Shown here piece after piece: positions 1 through 8,952 of a stretch of 64,000 nucleotides of DNA. The stretch is taken from contig NZ_MOAL01000008.1 of assembly GCF_003731765.1 (NCBI RefSeq), positions 558,001-622,000 on the forward strand, given 5' to 3'. How positions within the stretch are numbered: position 1 is the first letter of the stretch; each line of letters begins with the position of its first letter. The notes below the pieces were generated by a model. That model was not told where the DNA came from. It worked only from the letters and a program-made list of their open reading frames with translations, and did no database searches. Source of the stretch: Pseudomonas chlororaphis (GTDB lineage Bacteria; Pseudomonadota; Gammaproteobacteria; Pseudomonadales; Pseudomonadaceae). The position numbers and the translations under genes were made by a program.

Positions 1-80
1 GCCGGACTACGTTCGGCGAAACGGCGACCCAATTGGCGCAGCGCAGTGAGTTCGCTTTGGTAGTAGTAGTTGAAGGACAC
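1..80 (-). CDS. tssF: Type VI secretion baseplate protein TssF, N-terminal fragment
   Basis: Read on the minus strand from a GTG at 80-78, the window edge encodes 26 residues starting with SFNYYYQSELTALR, which is the recognisable start of TssF (VasA/ImpG family). TssF is a cytoplasmic baseplate subunit that works with TssE, TssG and TssK under the contractile sheath. The rest lies left of the window. A weak AGG lies about 9 nt before the GTG. The gene follows tssE in operon order but is separated from it by a 473-bp gap. The GTG start is inferred from the family N-terminus. Confidence 0.85.
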   Translation of the reverse strand, partial: MSFNYYYQSELTALRQLGRRFAERSP

Positions 81-553
81 TTCGGATTACCTGTTTGTCG
101 TATTCGCAATAATTAGCCGGGCAAAACCTTCAGGTTATTGCCCCGGCAAGGCACGTCTTCAAACAGCCTCGGGTCGCTATAAACCCAACGCTGTTACGTT
201 GATTTCAAGGGTTCGACAAAGGCCCGACACATCACTTGCCGCAGACCCGAACAGGGTTTGACAGGCGAACGCGCACGGCGCCGGCAATTGGCCGTCGAAC
301 AGATAACACTCACCCTCCTCTGCGGGCCTTGGATTCAGGCGCCGCGTTGAATCGCCAGGCCAGCCCGTTTGCAGGGACGATCTGGACTTCTGAAACAAAC
401 AACCGAACTTAGTGATGCAAAGTACTGCACAACACGGAAGTGCTTCCCGGCCAGCTACTTATTATTCGATGGCTGTTTGAACCTCATAGTTGAAGCTCAC
501 GTTTGCAACTTATGTTGCAAGCCAGGAACTGCATGTTTTCAATCCCGGTTTTG
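81..553. other. 473-bp gap inside the T6SS operon, no convincing gene
   Basis: tssE and tssF normally lie next to each other or overlap, so this spacing is unusual. The longest minus-strand reading frame (398-177, 73 codons, TTG start, no ribosome binding site) shows no family I recognise. The section from about 390 to 530 looks more AT-rich than the flanking genes. It holds TTGCAA repeats at 503-508 and 515-520, and a hairpin lies at 116-147. It could be a long leader with an internal promoter for tssF and later genes, or the remnant of an insertion. Confidence 0.6.
116..147 (-). other. Hairpin 36 nt upstream of tssF
   Basis: An outer stem (GCCGGG-CAA against TTGCCCCGGC, one bulged base) encloses an inner AACCT/AGGTT stem. 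On the minus strand it lies just before the tssF GTG at 80. No run of T follows, so it is not a normal intrinsic terminator. It could stabilise or stop processing of the tssF mRNA. The role is inferred from position only. Confidence 0.5.
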
Positions 554-961
554 TTAACTGACTTTGACTTGGCCACTGCCATTCAAGCGCGCAGCAAAAC
601 TCACCTGGCGCTTGATCCCTTCCACCTCCAGCAGGCCTTCAATACTGAAGGCCAACTTGAGCTGGTCGTGATCCCGCGGCAGGGACACCACCCGCACATT
701 CGTCAGGCGCGGCTCATAGGCTTCGATAAAACTCTCGATCGCCAGGCGGGCTTGGCTCAAGGCGTCGTGCAGGCTCAGGCGCATGTCATTCAGATCCGGC
801 AACCCGTAGTCCGCCAACGTTTGCACGCTCCCCGCACGGGTGCTCAGCATCTTGCCCAGATGGGCCGCCACTGAAACCGTTGCACAGGCCTCGCGGCTCC
901 AACCGACGCGTTTGTCGGCTTCGCCACTCAGGCGTTCGAACAGGCTGCCGTATCCGCTCAT
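554..961 (-). CDS. tssE: Type VI secretion baseplate subunit TssE (gp25-like)
   Basis: This 135-residue protein matches the length and pattern of the T4 gp25-like subunit TssE/HsiF, which forms the T6SS baseplate wedge and connects it to the sheath. Visible family marks are an N-terminal SLFERL segment, DYGLPDL at 51-57 and the conserved YEPRL at 82-86, followed by beta strands with the LKLAFSIEG pattern. It starts 14 bp after the tssC stop and belongs to the tssA-B-C-E operon. No hcp gene lies between tssC and tssE, unlike the P. aeruginosa H1 cluster as I remember it. Confidence 0.93.
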   Translation of the reverse strand: MSGYGSLFERLSGEADKRVGWSREACATVSVAAHLGKMLSTRAGSVQTLADYGLPDLNDMRLSLHDALSQARLAIESFIEAYEPRLTNVRVVSLPRDHDQLKLAFSIEGLLEVEGIKRQVSFAARLNGSGQVKVS

Positions 962-975
962 GACCTTTCTCCCGA

Positions 976-2451
976 TTACTCTTTGTCCAACTTGCCCACC
1001 AGCGACAGGGTGAAATCAGCCCCCATGTATTTGAAGTGCGGGCGCACGTTCAGGCTTACGCGGTACCAGCCCGGCTCACCTTCCACATCGCTGACGATGA
1101 TTTGCGCGGCGCGAAGCGGACGACGGCCACGCACTTCGGCGCTCGGGTTTTCCTGGTCGGCGACGTACTGGCGGATCCACTTGTTGAGTTCCAGTTCCAG
1201 GTCTGTGCGCTCCTTCCACGAACCCAGTTGCTCGCGCTGCAGCACTTTCAGGTAATGGGCCAGGCGGTTGACGATCATCATGTACGGCAGTTGGGTGCCG
1301 AGCTTGTAGTTCAGCTCGGCAGCCTTGCCTTCGGCGCTGATGCCGAAGAACTTCGGCTTCTGCACCGAACTGGCGGAGAAGAACGCCGCGTTGTCGCTGC
1401 CTTTGCGCATGGTCAGGGAAATGAAGCCTTCCTCGGCCAGTTCATATTCACGACGGTCGCTGACCAGCACCTCGGTCGGGATCTTGGTTTCGATCTCGCC
1501 CATGCTTTCGAAGTGGTGCAACGGCAGGTCTTCCACCGCGCCACCGCTTTGCGGGCCGATGATGTTCGGGCACCAGCGGAACTTGGCGAAGCTGTCGGTC
1601 AGCTTGGTACCGAAGGCATAGGCGGTGTTGCCCCACAGGTAATGCTCATGGCTATTGGCCACGGTTTCCTTGTAGACGAACGACTTGACCGGGTTTTCTT
1701 CCGGGTCGTACGGGTTGCGCAGCAGGAAGCGCGGCACGGTCAGGCCGATGTAACGGGCGTCTTCGGACTGGCGGAAACTCTGCCACTTGGCGAACTGCGG
1801 GCCTTCGAAGTGATCCTTCAGGTCTTTCAGGTCCGGCAGGCCGGTGAAGCTTTCCAGGCCAAAGAACTTCGGCCCGGCCGCGGCGATAAACGGCGCGTGG
1901 GACATGCAGGCCACGCTGGACACGTACTGCATCAGTTTCACGTCCGGCGAACTGGGGGACATGAAGTAGTTGGCGATGATCGCGCCTACCGGCTGGCCAC
2001 CGAACTGGCCGTATTCAGCAGTGTAGATGTGCTTGTAGAGGCCGGCCTGCATCACTTCCGGCGAGTCCTCGAAATCGTCCAGCAGGTCCTGCTTGGAGAC
2101 GTTGAGGATTTCGATCTTGATGTTTTCACGGAAGTTGGTGCGGTCCACCAGCAACTGCAGGCCGCGCCAGGCGGACTCCAGGGACTGGAAATCAGCGTGG
2201 TGGAGGATCTCGTCCATCTGCCGGCTGAGCTTGGCGTCGATCTCGGCGATCATGCGATCGACCATGGCCTTTTTTACCGGCTCGCCGTTGTTCTGCGGCT
2301 TGAGCAATTCTTCGATAAAGGCCGACACGCCGCGCTTGGCGATATCGTAGGCTTCGTCGTCCGGGGTCAGGCGGGTTTCGGCGATGATGCTGTCGAGAAT
2401 GCTGTACTCGCCGTTTTCGGTGCTGCTTTGCTGTGCTGCGCTGCTGCTCAT
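976..2451 (-). CDS. tssC: Type VI secretion sheath large subunit TssC
   Basis: This 491-residue protein is full length for TssC/VipB (HsiC, EvpB family), the large subunit of the contractile sheath. TssC forms heterodimers with TssB that polymerise around the Hcp tube and contract to fire it. Family marks include SLESAWRGLQLLV near residue 90, the central FGGQPVGAIIANYF segment, and the C-terminal GWYRVSLNVRPHFKYMGADFTLSLVGKLDKE. It is 27 bp from tssB and is surely co-transcribed with it. Confidence 0.97.
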   Translation of the reverse strand: MSSSAAQQSSTENGEYSILDSIIAETRLTPDDEAYDIAKRGVSAFIEELLKPQNNGEPVKKAMVDRMIAEIDAKLSRQMDEILHHADFQSLESAWRGLQLLVDRTNFRENIKIEILNVSKQDLLDDFEDSPEVMQAGLYKHIYTAEYGQFGGQPVGAIIANYFMSPSSPDVKLMQYVSSVACMSHAPFIAAAGPKFFGLESFTGLPDLKDLKDHFEGPQFAKWQSFRQSEDARYIGLTVPRFLLRNPYDPEENPVKSFVYKETVANSHEHYLWGNTAYAFGTKLTDSFAKFRWCPNIIGPQSGGAVEDLPLHHFESMGEIETKIPTEVLVSDRREYELAEEGFISLTMRKGSDNAAFFSASSVQKPKFFGISAEGKAAELNYKLGTQLPYMMIVNRLAHYLKVLQREQLGSWKERTDLELELNKWIRQYVADQENPSAEVRGRRPLRAAQIIVSDVEGEPGWYRVSLNVRPHFKYMGADFTLSLVGKLDKE

Positions 2452-2478
2452 AATCTTGGCTTCCTTAGCGGATGGGGC

Positions 2479-2985
2479 TTAAGCGTCCTTGGCGGTGGCG
2501 GCACTCAGGCCCAGTTCACCCAGGACCCGACCACGGGATTCATCGTCGGCAAGCACGCCTTCGATGGCTTTGCGGAACGCCGGGGCGTTGCCCAACGGAC
2601 CTTTGAGCGCCACCAGGGCATCACGCAGCTCCATCAGTTTTTTCAGTTCAGGCACTTGCTCCACCAGGCTCGCCGGGTTGAAGTCCTTCATCGAATTGAC
2701 CCGCAGCTTGACCGCCAGCTCATCCATCTCACCGTCGTCCTGCAGACGGTTGGGCACGCTCAGGGTCAGGCTCAACTCCTGCTTGGCCAGGACCTCGTCA
2801 AAGGTCATCTTGTCGATGCTGATGGGCTTGCGATCCTCCACCTTGCGCTCGTCCGCGCGCTGGGTGTAGTCACCGATCGCCAACAGTTTCAGCGGCAGCT
2901 CGATTTCTTCCTGAGCACCACCGGTGGCGGGTTTGAAGGTGACGTTAATGCGTTCCTTGGGGGCTACCGAGCCTTCTTTGGCCAT
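2479..2985 (-). CDS. tssB: Type VI secretion sheath small subunit TssB
   Basis: The 168-residue product is the small sheath subunit TssB/VipA (HsiB). The start at 2985 (MAKEGSVAPKERINVTFKPA) is preceded by an AAGGAG ribosome binding site, and the frame upstream of it overlaps the tssA 3' end. Recognisable parts are ELPLKLLAIGDYTQ near residue 30, the region ending FDEVLAKQELSL, and the MKDFNPASLVEQVPEL segment near 95-110, which interacts with TssC. It lies between tssA and tssC in the usual order. Confidence 0.96.
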   Translation of the reverse strand: MAKEGSVAPKERINVTFKPATGGAQEEIELPLKLLAIGDYTQRADERKVEDRKPISIDKMTFDEVLAKQELSLTLSVPNRLQDDGEMDELAVKLRVNSMKDFNPASLVEQVPELKKLMELRDALVALKGPLGNAPAFRKAIEGVLADDESRGRVLGELGLSAATAKDA

Positions 2986-3016
2986 GGCGTTTCTCCTTGT
3001 GTACGGCCCGGGGGGC

Positions 3017-4576
3017 CTAATCGAGCACCACTTCGAGGTCGAGGTGGCACAGCCTGCGATAAATCTCTTCCTTGCGTTCACGCACGGCGTGGTTTTGCGG
3101 CAACAACTCACAGCAGCTATGCAGGAGGTGCAGCACATCCAGCGCCAGATCAGGCTCCCAGGCATGCAAGCCCGAGTTCTGCAATTCTTGATCGAGGGTT
3201 TCGAGTTGGGTCTTGGCCAATTCGTACTTCTTGGCCAGGAAGCACAGACGCGCCAGGCTGAACAGCCAGAAGAAACGCACCCGGCCACCATGGGCGGCCT
3301 GCAGGCCCTGCTTGAGAATCTGCACCGCGGCCTTCAGACCGTCCTTGCGTAGCACCGGCAGCACCTCTTCCAGGGCCAGTTCCCAGGCCGGCTGGTTGGC
3401 CGAGGCCACTTCGACCTTGCGCGGCGCGCTGGCGCTTTGCAGGTGGGGCATGACGTTGGCGCTGATCCAGGCCCGGGTGGCGGGGTCGGCAAAGGGCGCG
3501 CCATCGTGAAAGCGCAACTCCACCACCCCCGGCAGGCGTTGCAGCAACAGCGCAAAGTGAAACTCCACCTCGCGCATTGCCTGCTCGGCGTTCAGCTCCA
3601 TCAGGCATTCCCAGACCATGCGCTGGCCATCGAACCAGAACGGCGCCTTGGCCAGGCTGGCTTCAAGCTCCACCAACAGATCGGCGAACTGGCCGTTGTT
3701 GAAGCGCTCCTGGTACTGCTTCAGCTTGTCGGCCGGCAGCCCGCGCAGCACGGTGATCTGCTCGGCATTGCGCTCGGGGACTGCGTCGATGGGCAGCCAC
3801 AGCATGGTGCGATTGACACGCAACGCACGCACATCGGACGCCTTCTGCCGCAGCCACCAGGCACACAGCGGGCGGGCGCTTTCCTGCAACGCCCGCAGGG
3901 CCTTGTGAGCTTCTTTCTCGTTGTCGATGGGCGCGCCCGGGGTGAACAGCTGCGTGGCCGCCTGCTTGACCTGGGCCACGGCCGCGCCCACCACACCGGG
4001 TTCGGGCTGATTGTCGGCGGCGCGCTGCACCATGCTCGACAAGCGCCGGCTGATGGGCAGCAACAGCGGCGCGTCATCGCCCAGGTGTTCAGTCAGCGCT
4101 GCATCGAGGCCTTGCAGGCATTCCACCAGGCGGCGAAACAGCGGCAGCTGTTCCTTGATCGCCACGTTCTCACCCAGGACCTGCTCCAGCCGGGGCACCA
4201 GCCAACTGATGGCGGCCGCCCGAGTTCGCGGTTTACCGGGATGAACCTCAGACCAGTGCTCGGCGCACAGGTGCTGCAACAGGCCGACGCCCGCCAACAG
4301 TCCAGGAAAGGATTCGCGCTGGAACAAGGCCCAGGTGAGCCAGGCCGCCACCCGCAAGTCCTTGGACTGGGTGCGCAGCAGCGCTTCACTGTTTTCGAGG
4401 ATTTTCAGCCAGTCGATCTGCCCGCTTTCGTGCATTGACTGGGCTTTGTTCAGCTCGCTTTCCAGGGCTTCGTATTCACTGGAGAACCGCACGTCCTCGC
4501 CGGCAAATCGCTCTTTGGAAATAGCGGTTTGGGCGATCTCGAGGTAATGCGCTGAGAGCTTGCTTGAGTAGGACAT
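3017..4576 (-). CDS. tssA: Type VI secretion protein TssA
   Basis: This 519-residue protein has the ImpA N-terminal domain of TssA, the component that coordinates baseplate assembly and sheath growth. The start MSYSSKLSAHYLEIAQTAIS at 4576 fits the family; the frame is open further upstream but that part lacks family features. The ImpA-like part covers about residues 35-150. The C-terminal half, with LEEVLPVLRKDGLKAAVQIL near 430, resembles the VasJ-type extension. It is the first gene of the visible operon, so the promoter should lie in 4577-4955. Confidence 0.92.
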   Translation of the reverse strand: MSYSSKLSAHYLEIAQTAISKERFAGEDVRFSSEYEALESELNKAQSMHESGQIDWLKILENSEALLRTQSKDLRVAAWLTWALFQRESFPGLLAGVGLLQHLCAEHWSEVHPGKPRTRAAAISWLVPRLEQVLGENVAIKEQLPLFRRLVECLQGLDAALTEHLGDDAPLLLPISRRLSSMVQRAADNQPEPGVVGAAVAQVKQAATQLFTPGAPIDNEKEAHKALRALQESARPLCAWWLRQKASDVRALRVNRTMLWLPIDAVPERNAEQITVLRGLPADKLKQYQERFNNGQFADLLVELEASLAKAPFWFDGQRMVWECLMELNAEQAMREVEFHFALLLQRLPGVVELRFHDGAPFADPATRAWISANVMPHLQSASAPRKVEVASANQPAWELALEEVLPVLRKDGLKAAVQILKQGLQAAHGGRVRFFWLFSLARLCFLAKKYELAKTQLETLDQELQNSGLHAWEPDLALDVLHLLHSCCELLPQNHAVRERKEEIYRRLCHLDLEVVLD

Positions 4577-4955
4577 CCATGACCTTCGACGGATTACGAT
4601 CTCGACGCCGAGGGGGAATTCCGCCCACGGCACAGACCCAAGTGCAGCCGAAAAAACTCATCCCTTGAGTCATCTGCACTTGTTGAAAGTGCGGGCATCG
4701 TAATCAGGCTGATAGCGCTTTGCAATCATCCTTTACCATCAAAAAGCCATTAGTCAAAAAATAGACGTCAAAAAAATGCTCGTAAAAAATGCTGCAAGCC
4801 GCAGGCTACGGGGCTGTCCGCAACGTTGCGATGGGAGCGCCCGAGCGGTTGAAAAACGGCCTGTTTACGGCCCTTCAGAGAGCAGAAAACCGACGTGCGA
4901 CAGAGCGGTCGCTGCGCACGCCTGTCCACAATCTTGAAATGGGGCTGCCTGCCAG
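4577..4955. other. Intergenic region between leucine dehydrogenase and tssA
   Basis: Both flanking genes are on the minus strand, so this region must hold the end of the ldh transcript and the tssA promoter. A weak hairpin (GGCC arms around TAAACA, near 4856-4877) followed by TTTTT on the minus strand may end ldh transcription. An AT-rich stretch at about 4727-4790 with several runs of A or T is the most likely promoter area. I found no sigma-54 -24/-12 element and no clear sigma-70 pair. Confidence 0.4.
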
Positions 4956-5975
4956 CTAGCGATACAACACGCGTTCCGCCAACTCGTCCGCGACCCGCGC
5001 GGGGGAGCGTTTTTCTGCCTGGGCGTGGGCGAAGACTTCGGTCAGGCGCGAGCTGATCTTCGACAAATGAGCGGTGATGGTGCTCAGTTCCGCGCCCTGG
5101 TGCTTGAGTGAAACGTAGATCAGGCCGCCCGAGTTGATCACGTAGTCCGGTGCATAGAGGATGCCCCGCCGCTCCAGTTGGTCAGCCACATCCAGATGGG
5201 TCAGTTGGTTGTTCGCCGAACCGGCCACCGCCGAGCAGCGCAGTTGCGCCACGCTGTGGCTGTTGAGCACCGCGCCCAGGCCGCAGGGGGCAAAGATGTC
5301 GCAGGGGGTGCTGAGCAACGAGTCATTGGCCACCGGATGGGCGCCCAGTTGCTCCATGGCCAGTTGCACCTTGCCGGGGTCGATGTCGCTCACCAGCAGC
5401 TCGGCGCCGGCGGCGTGCAATTGCTGGGCAAGGGCAAAACCGACATTGCCCAAGCCCTGCACCGCCACGCGCAAGCCTTCCAGGTTGTCGCTGCCCAGGC
5501 GGGCCATGGCGGTGCTGCGAATGCCGGCGAACACCCCCATGGCCGCGTGGGGCGACGGGTCGCCGGCAGCGCTGGTGCTGGTGACGTGTTGGGTCTGCTG
5601 GGCGATGCAATCCATGTCGGCAACCGAGGTGCCGCTGTCGATGGCGGTGATGAAGCGACCGTCCAGTTGCTCGATGCAACGGCCAAAGGCCTCGAACAGC
5701 GCGGCGCGGTTTTCCACGTGGGCCGGGCGAATGATCACCGCCTTGCCGCCGCCATGGGACAGGCCGGCCAGCGCCGCCTTGTAGCTCATGCCCTGGGCCA
5801 GGCGCACGGCATCCGCCACGGCACTTTCGTCGTCGGGGTAGGCCAGGTAACGGCAACCTCCCAGGGCGGGCCCCAGTCGGCTGTTATGGATGGCAATGAC
5901 CGCCTTCAACCCGGTGATCGGGTCGACGCTCAAGTGCAGCGATTCAAGGCGAGTGCTTTGCATGAGAGCGAACAT
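4956..5975 (-). CDS. ldh: Leucine (branched-chain amino acid) dehydrogenase, Glu/Leu/Phe/Val family
   Basis: The 339-residue protein is an NAD-dependent amino acid dehydrogenase that oxidatively deaminates leucine, valine or isoleucine to the 2-oxo acid. The ELFV dimerisation domain carries GPALGGCRY at 35-43, the substrate-binding SYK (K66) and GGGKAVI with K78. A Rossmann NAD fold follows with GLGNVG at 174-179. Its length and GGGKAVI fit leucine dehydrogenase better than glutamate dehydrogenase (over 410 residues). It stands alone and is divergent from the SirB1-like gene. Substrate choice among branched-chain and aromatic amino acids cannot be fixed by eye. Confidence 0.88.
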   Translation of the reverse strand: MFALMQSTRLESLHLSVDPITGLKAVIAIHNSRLGPALGGCRYLAYPDDESAVADAVRLAQGMSYKAALAGLSHGGGKAVIIRPAHVENRAALFEAFGRCIEQLDGRFITAIDSGTSVADMDCIAQQTQHVTSTSAAGDPSPHAAMGVFAGIRSTAMARLGSDNLEGLRVAVQGLGNVGFALAQQLHAAGAELLVSDIDPGKVQLAMEQLGAHPVANDSLLSTPCDIFAPCGLGAVLNSHSVAQLRCSAVAGSANNQLTHLDVADQLERRGILYAPDYVINSGGLIYVSLKHQGAELSTITAHLSKISSRLTEVFAHAQAEKRSPARVADELAERVLYR

Positions 5976-6158
5976 TGTCGGGCTCCCGAGTCACTTCTTG
6001 TAGTCGCCAGTATAGGCCTGCGCCTGAAAATTGCTGGAGCGCGCAAGAATAAGCAGCGCCGGTTTACAGCCTTTGGGAAATAACCTGCTACCGACTATGT
6101 ACAGCACTGGACGAACGCTTGAGACGAGGCTAAAACGAGGCATCCGTCGGAGGTTGAG

Positions 6159-6962
6159 ATGAACCCGCGCCAAGCTTTTTTCGCCTGCCTGCACCGCTCC
6201 CCGCCCGCCCTGTTCGAAGCCGCGCTGTGGATTGCCGCCGAGCACGACCCACAGGTCGTGCCAGGCCTGTTGCTCGAGGAAATGAAGGCGCTGCAGCAAC
6301 GGGTGAGTGCCGGCTTGCCGCTGTTGCCGGTCAGCGAGCTGGGCCAACCCTTGCTGCGGCAGATGAACGACCTGGGTTTTCAGCAGGACGAGCACCTACC
6401 CTTGCGCCCCCACGCCGCCCTGCTGGACAAGGTCCTGCAACGGCGCCGCGGACAGCCTCTGGCCCTGGGCTTGATTGCCCTGGAACTGGCCCGTCGGCTG
6501 GAGATCCCCATGGTCGGGGTGAATTTCCCCGGGCATTTTCTGCTGCGGGTGCCCGGCGCCGACCACCTGCTGGACCCTTGCGGCGGGCGCCGCCTGTACC
6601 CCAACGATTGCCGGGAATTGCTGCAGCGCCAGTACGGTGCCAACTTCAAACTCTCGGCCGAGCACCTGGTCACCGCCGAACCGCAGCAGATGCTCCAGCG
6701 CCTGTCACGCAACCTGCGCCAGTTGCACCTGGCCTGCGATGACAACCTGGGGGCCCTGATCAATGCCGAACGGGTGCTGGAGCTGGGCAATGGCAGCGCC
6801 GCCGACTACCTGGCCCGGGCCAGCCTGTACCAACGCCTGGAATGCCCCAATGCCGAACGCTTCGATCTGGAGCATGCGCTGCTGCTCAGCGAGGACCCGA
6901 TCCAGCGCTTGCGCCTGACCGAGCGCCTAGGGCACTTGCCACCCAGCACCATCGTGCACTGA
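6159..6962 (+). CDS. SirB1 family protein (transglutaminase-like plus TPR)
   Basis: The 267-residue protein belongs to the SirB1 / transglut_core2 family. The middle carries the family pattern LLDKVLQRRRGQPLALGLIA and PMVGVNFPGHFLLR, then DPCGGR, where related proteins have a transglutaminase-like fold. The catalytic cysteine of true transglutaminases is not evident. The C-terminal 80 residues look like a TPR pair. Family members occur near prmC-hemA in other bacteria, but here the gene is solitary, upstream of homogentisate genes that read the other way. The cellular role is unknown. Confidence 0.8.
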   Translation: MNPRQAFFACLHRSPPALFEAALWIAAEHDPQVVPGLLLEEMKALQQRVSAGLPLLPVSELGQPLLRQMNDLGFQQDEHLPLRPHAALLDKVLQRRRGQPLALGLIALELARRLEIPMVGVNFPGHFLLRVPGADHLLDPCGGRRLYPNDCRELLQRQYGANFKLSAEHLVTAEPQQMLQRLSRNLRQLHLACDDNLGALINAERVLELGNGSAADYLARASLYQRLECPNAERFDLEHALLLSEDPIQRLRLTERLGHLPPSTIVH

Positions 6963-6976
6963 ACCCGGACGGCCCG

Positions 6977-6992
6977 GCGGCAGCACTGCCGC
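6977..6992. terminator. GC-rich palindrome between convergent genes
   Basis: A perfect 7-bp inverted repeat, GCGGCAG-CA-CTGCCGC, sits in the 35-bp gap between two convergent genes. It lacks a run of T on either strand, so it is at best a weak bidirectional terminator or an mRNA end stabiliser. Confidence 0.4.
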
Positions 6993-6997
6993 AGGGC

Positions 6998-7633
6998 TCA
7001 GGGGGCGTCGGGCTGATGAGCCGGATGGGCCGCCTGGAACGCCGGGTGCTCAGCCGCCAGGGCAGCCACCCGGAGAATCCGTGGATAACTCGCCAAGGGC
7101 ACCTTGAAACGTTCGGCGGCGTACAGCTGCGGAATCAGAAACACATCCGCCAACCCCGGCTGCTCGCCAAAGCAGAAGCCCCGATCGCCGATCAATTGCT
7201 CCACGGCTCCCAGCCCCTGGCTGATCCAATGGTCGATCCACACCTGCACTTGCCCGTCATCGTGGCCCCAGTCACGCAGCAGGTTCTGGGTACTGGAGTT
7301 GTGCAGCGGATGGATATCGCAACCGATCACCGCCGCCACCGCCCGTTCATGGGCGCGGCTGAGCAGGTCACGGGAAAGCAACGGCACCTGTGGATAACAT
7401 TCCTCCAGGTATTCGATGATCGCCAGGGACTGGATCAGCACCGCCCCCTCGTCGGTACGCAAGGCCGGCACCCGGCCCTGAGGATTGATGCGCAGGTACT
7501 CCGGCTGCCGATTGGCACCGCCCTTGGGCACCAGCAGGTTGACCGGCACCGCCTGGAAATCCAGGCCCTTGAGGGCCAGGGCCAGGCGCACCCGGTACGA
7601 CGCGGTCGAGCGGTAGTAGGTATAGAGCTCCAT
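6998..7633 (-). CDS. maiA: Maleylacetoacetate isomerase
   Basis: The 211-residue protein is a zeta-class glutathione S-transferase that isomerises maleylacetoacetate to fumarylacetoacetate with glutathione, the second-last step of tyrosine breakdown. MELYTYYRSTASYRVRLAL shows the glutathione-binding N-terminal motif with its conserved serine and arginine. The C-terminal helical domain holds CDIHPLHN and GFCFGEQPGLADVFL, typical of the enzyme. The start at 7633 lies 11 bp after the fahA stop. It is the last gene of the hmgA-fahA-maiA operon. Confidence 0.95.
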   Translation of the reverse strand: MELYTYYRSTASYRVRLALALKGLDFQAVPVNLLVPKGGANRQPEYLRINPQGRVPALRTDEGAVLIQSLAIIEYLEECYPQVPLLSRDLLSRAHERAVAAVIGCDIHPLHNSSTQNLLRDWGHDDGQVQVWIDHWISQGLGAVEQLIGDRGFCFGEQPGLADVFLIPQLYAAERFKVPLASYPRILRVAALAAEHPAFQAAHPAHQPDAP

Positions 7634-7644
7634 GGCACGACCTC

Positions 7645-8949
7645 TTAACGGGCAGGCACGACTTTGCCGCGGCATTCGCCGAAGCCGATGGAGGCAAAAC
7701 CTTCACGGCGGCAGCGCCCGCGCAGGATGATTTCGTCGCCGTCTTCAAGGAATTTGCGCACTTCGCCGGACGCCAGTTCGATGGGCTTTTTACCGCCCTC
7801 GGTGATTTCCAGCAGGCTGCCGAACTGCCCTTCTTGCGGCCCGGACAAGGTGCCCGAACCGAACAGGTCACCGGCCTGCAACTGGCAACCGTTGACGCTG
7901 TGGTGGGCGACCATTTGCGCCACGGTCCAGTACATGTGCTGGGTGTTGCTCAGGGTCAGGCGCTGGGCGGCCAGACCCTGCTCGGCCATGGCCTCGGTCA
8001 GCAGCAGCACCTCCAGCTCGATATCGAAGCCGCCGCCCGCCTGGTCGCGTGGGTCCAGCAGATACGGCAGCGGCTGCGGGTCGCCTTGCGGACGCGCCGG
8101 CTGGGCACGGCGGAACGGCTCCAGGGCTTCGGCGGTCACCACCCAGGGCGAGATGCTGGTGATAAAGCTTTTCGACAGGAACGGCCCCAGCGGCTGGTAT
8201 TCCCAGGCCTGGATGTCCCGCGCCGACCAGTCATTGAGCAGGCAGAAACCGGCAATATGCTCAGCGGCTTCGCTAATGGCGATCGGCTCGCCCATCTCGT
8301 TGCCCTGGCCGATCCAGATCCCCAGTTCCAGCTCGTAGTCCAGGCGTGCGCAGGGGCCGAAAACCGGCTCGCTCTGCCCGGCCGGCAGGGTCTGGCCCTT
8401 GGGACGGCGGACCTCGGTGCCCGACGCACGGACGGTCGACGCGCGGCCGTGATAACCGATGGGCACATGCTTGTAGTTCGGCAGCAGCGGGTTGTCCGGA
8501 CGGAACAGTTTGCCGACGTTTTGCGCGTGCTCGATGCCGACGTAAAAGTCGGTGTAGTCACTGATGCGGGCCGGCAGGTGCAGTTGGCAATCCGCCGCCA
8601 GGGGCAGCAGCCTGGCCCCCAGGGTTTCCATTTTTCCGCGCAGGCTACTGCCTTCGCCGAGCAGTTCCTGCAGCCGCTCACGCAGGGCAACTCGGGCCCC
8701 ACGGCCCAACTCGAAGAAGGCGTTCAGTTGCCCGCCACGGGTGGCTTCCACTGCGGTACGGGCCGCGCCGTCGAACAGGCCGGCGTCCAGGGCTGCGTCC
8801 AGGTCAAGAATATGCTCACCAATGGCGACGCCACTGCGGGCCGCCGAACCCGGGGTGCTGAACACCCCCAGCGGCAGGTTTTGCAGGGGGAAATCGGCAT
8901 GACCGTTGGCGGAGGCAACCCAACTGCGGGTCAAGGATGGCTGATTCAT
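7645..8949 (-). CDS. fahA: Fumarylacetoacetase
   Basis: The 434-residue protein hydrolyses fumarylacetoacetate to fumarate and acetoacetate, the last step of homogentisate catabolism. It has an N-terminal SH3-like domain followed by the FAH catalytic fold. Visible motifs are ISDYTDFYVGIEHAQNVG near 128-145, YHGRASTV with the catalytic histidine, LDYELELGIWIG and LNDWSARDIQAWEYQPLGPF, which hold the metal ligands. It starts 3 bp after the hmgA stop and leads directly into maiA, so the three genes form one transcript. Confidence 0.97.
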   Translation of the reverse strand: MNQPSLTRSWVASANGHADFPLQNLPLGVFSTPGSAARSGVAIGEHILDLDAALDAGLFDGAARTAVEATRGGQLNAFFELGRGARVALRERLQELLGEGSSLRGKMETLGARLLPLAADCQLHLPARISDYTDFYVGIEHAQNVGKLFRPDNPLLPNYKHVPIGYHGRASTVRASGTEVRRPKGQTLPAGQSEPVFGPCARLDYELELGIWIGQGNEMGEPIAISEAAEHIAGFCLLNDWSARDIQAWEYQPLGPFLSKSFITSISPWVVTAEALEPFRRAQPARPQGDPQPLPYLLDPRDQAGGGFDIELEVLLLTEAMAEQGLAAQRLTLSNTQHMYWTVAQMVAHHSVNGCQLQAGDLFGSGTLSGPQEGQFGSLLEITEGGKKPIELASGEVRKFLEDGDEIILRGRCRREGFASIGFGECRGKVVPAR

Positions 8950-8952
8950 GGG

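Noticed and set aside
177..398. 73-codon minus-strand frame in the tssE-tssF gap
   Set aside because: It starts with TTG, lacks a ribosome binding site, and has no recognisable family or hydrophobic pattern.
1036..3261. 741-codon plus-strand frame opposite tssB and tssC
   Set aside because: It is the antisense of well-known T6SS genes; long open antisense frames are common in GC-rich Pseudomonas genes.
4577..4955. Sigma-54 promoter before tssA
   Set aside because: No TGGCACG-N4-TTGC-type element was found on the minus strand.
6098..6103. TGTACA before the SirB1-like gene as a LitR/CarA-type site
   Set aside because: There is no second half-site at a fixed spacing and it is far from the light genes.
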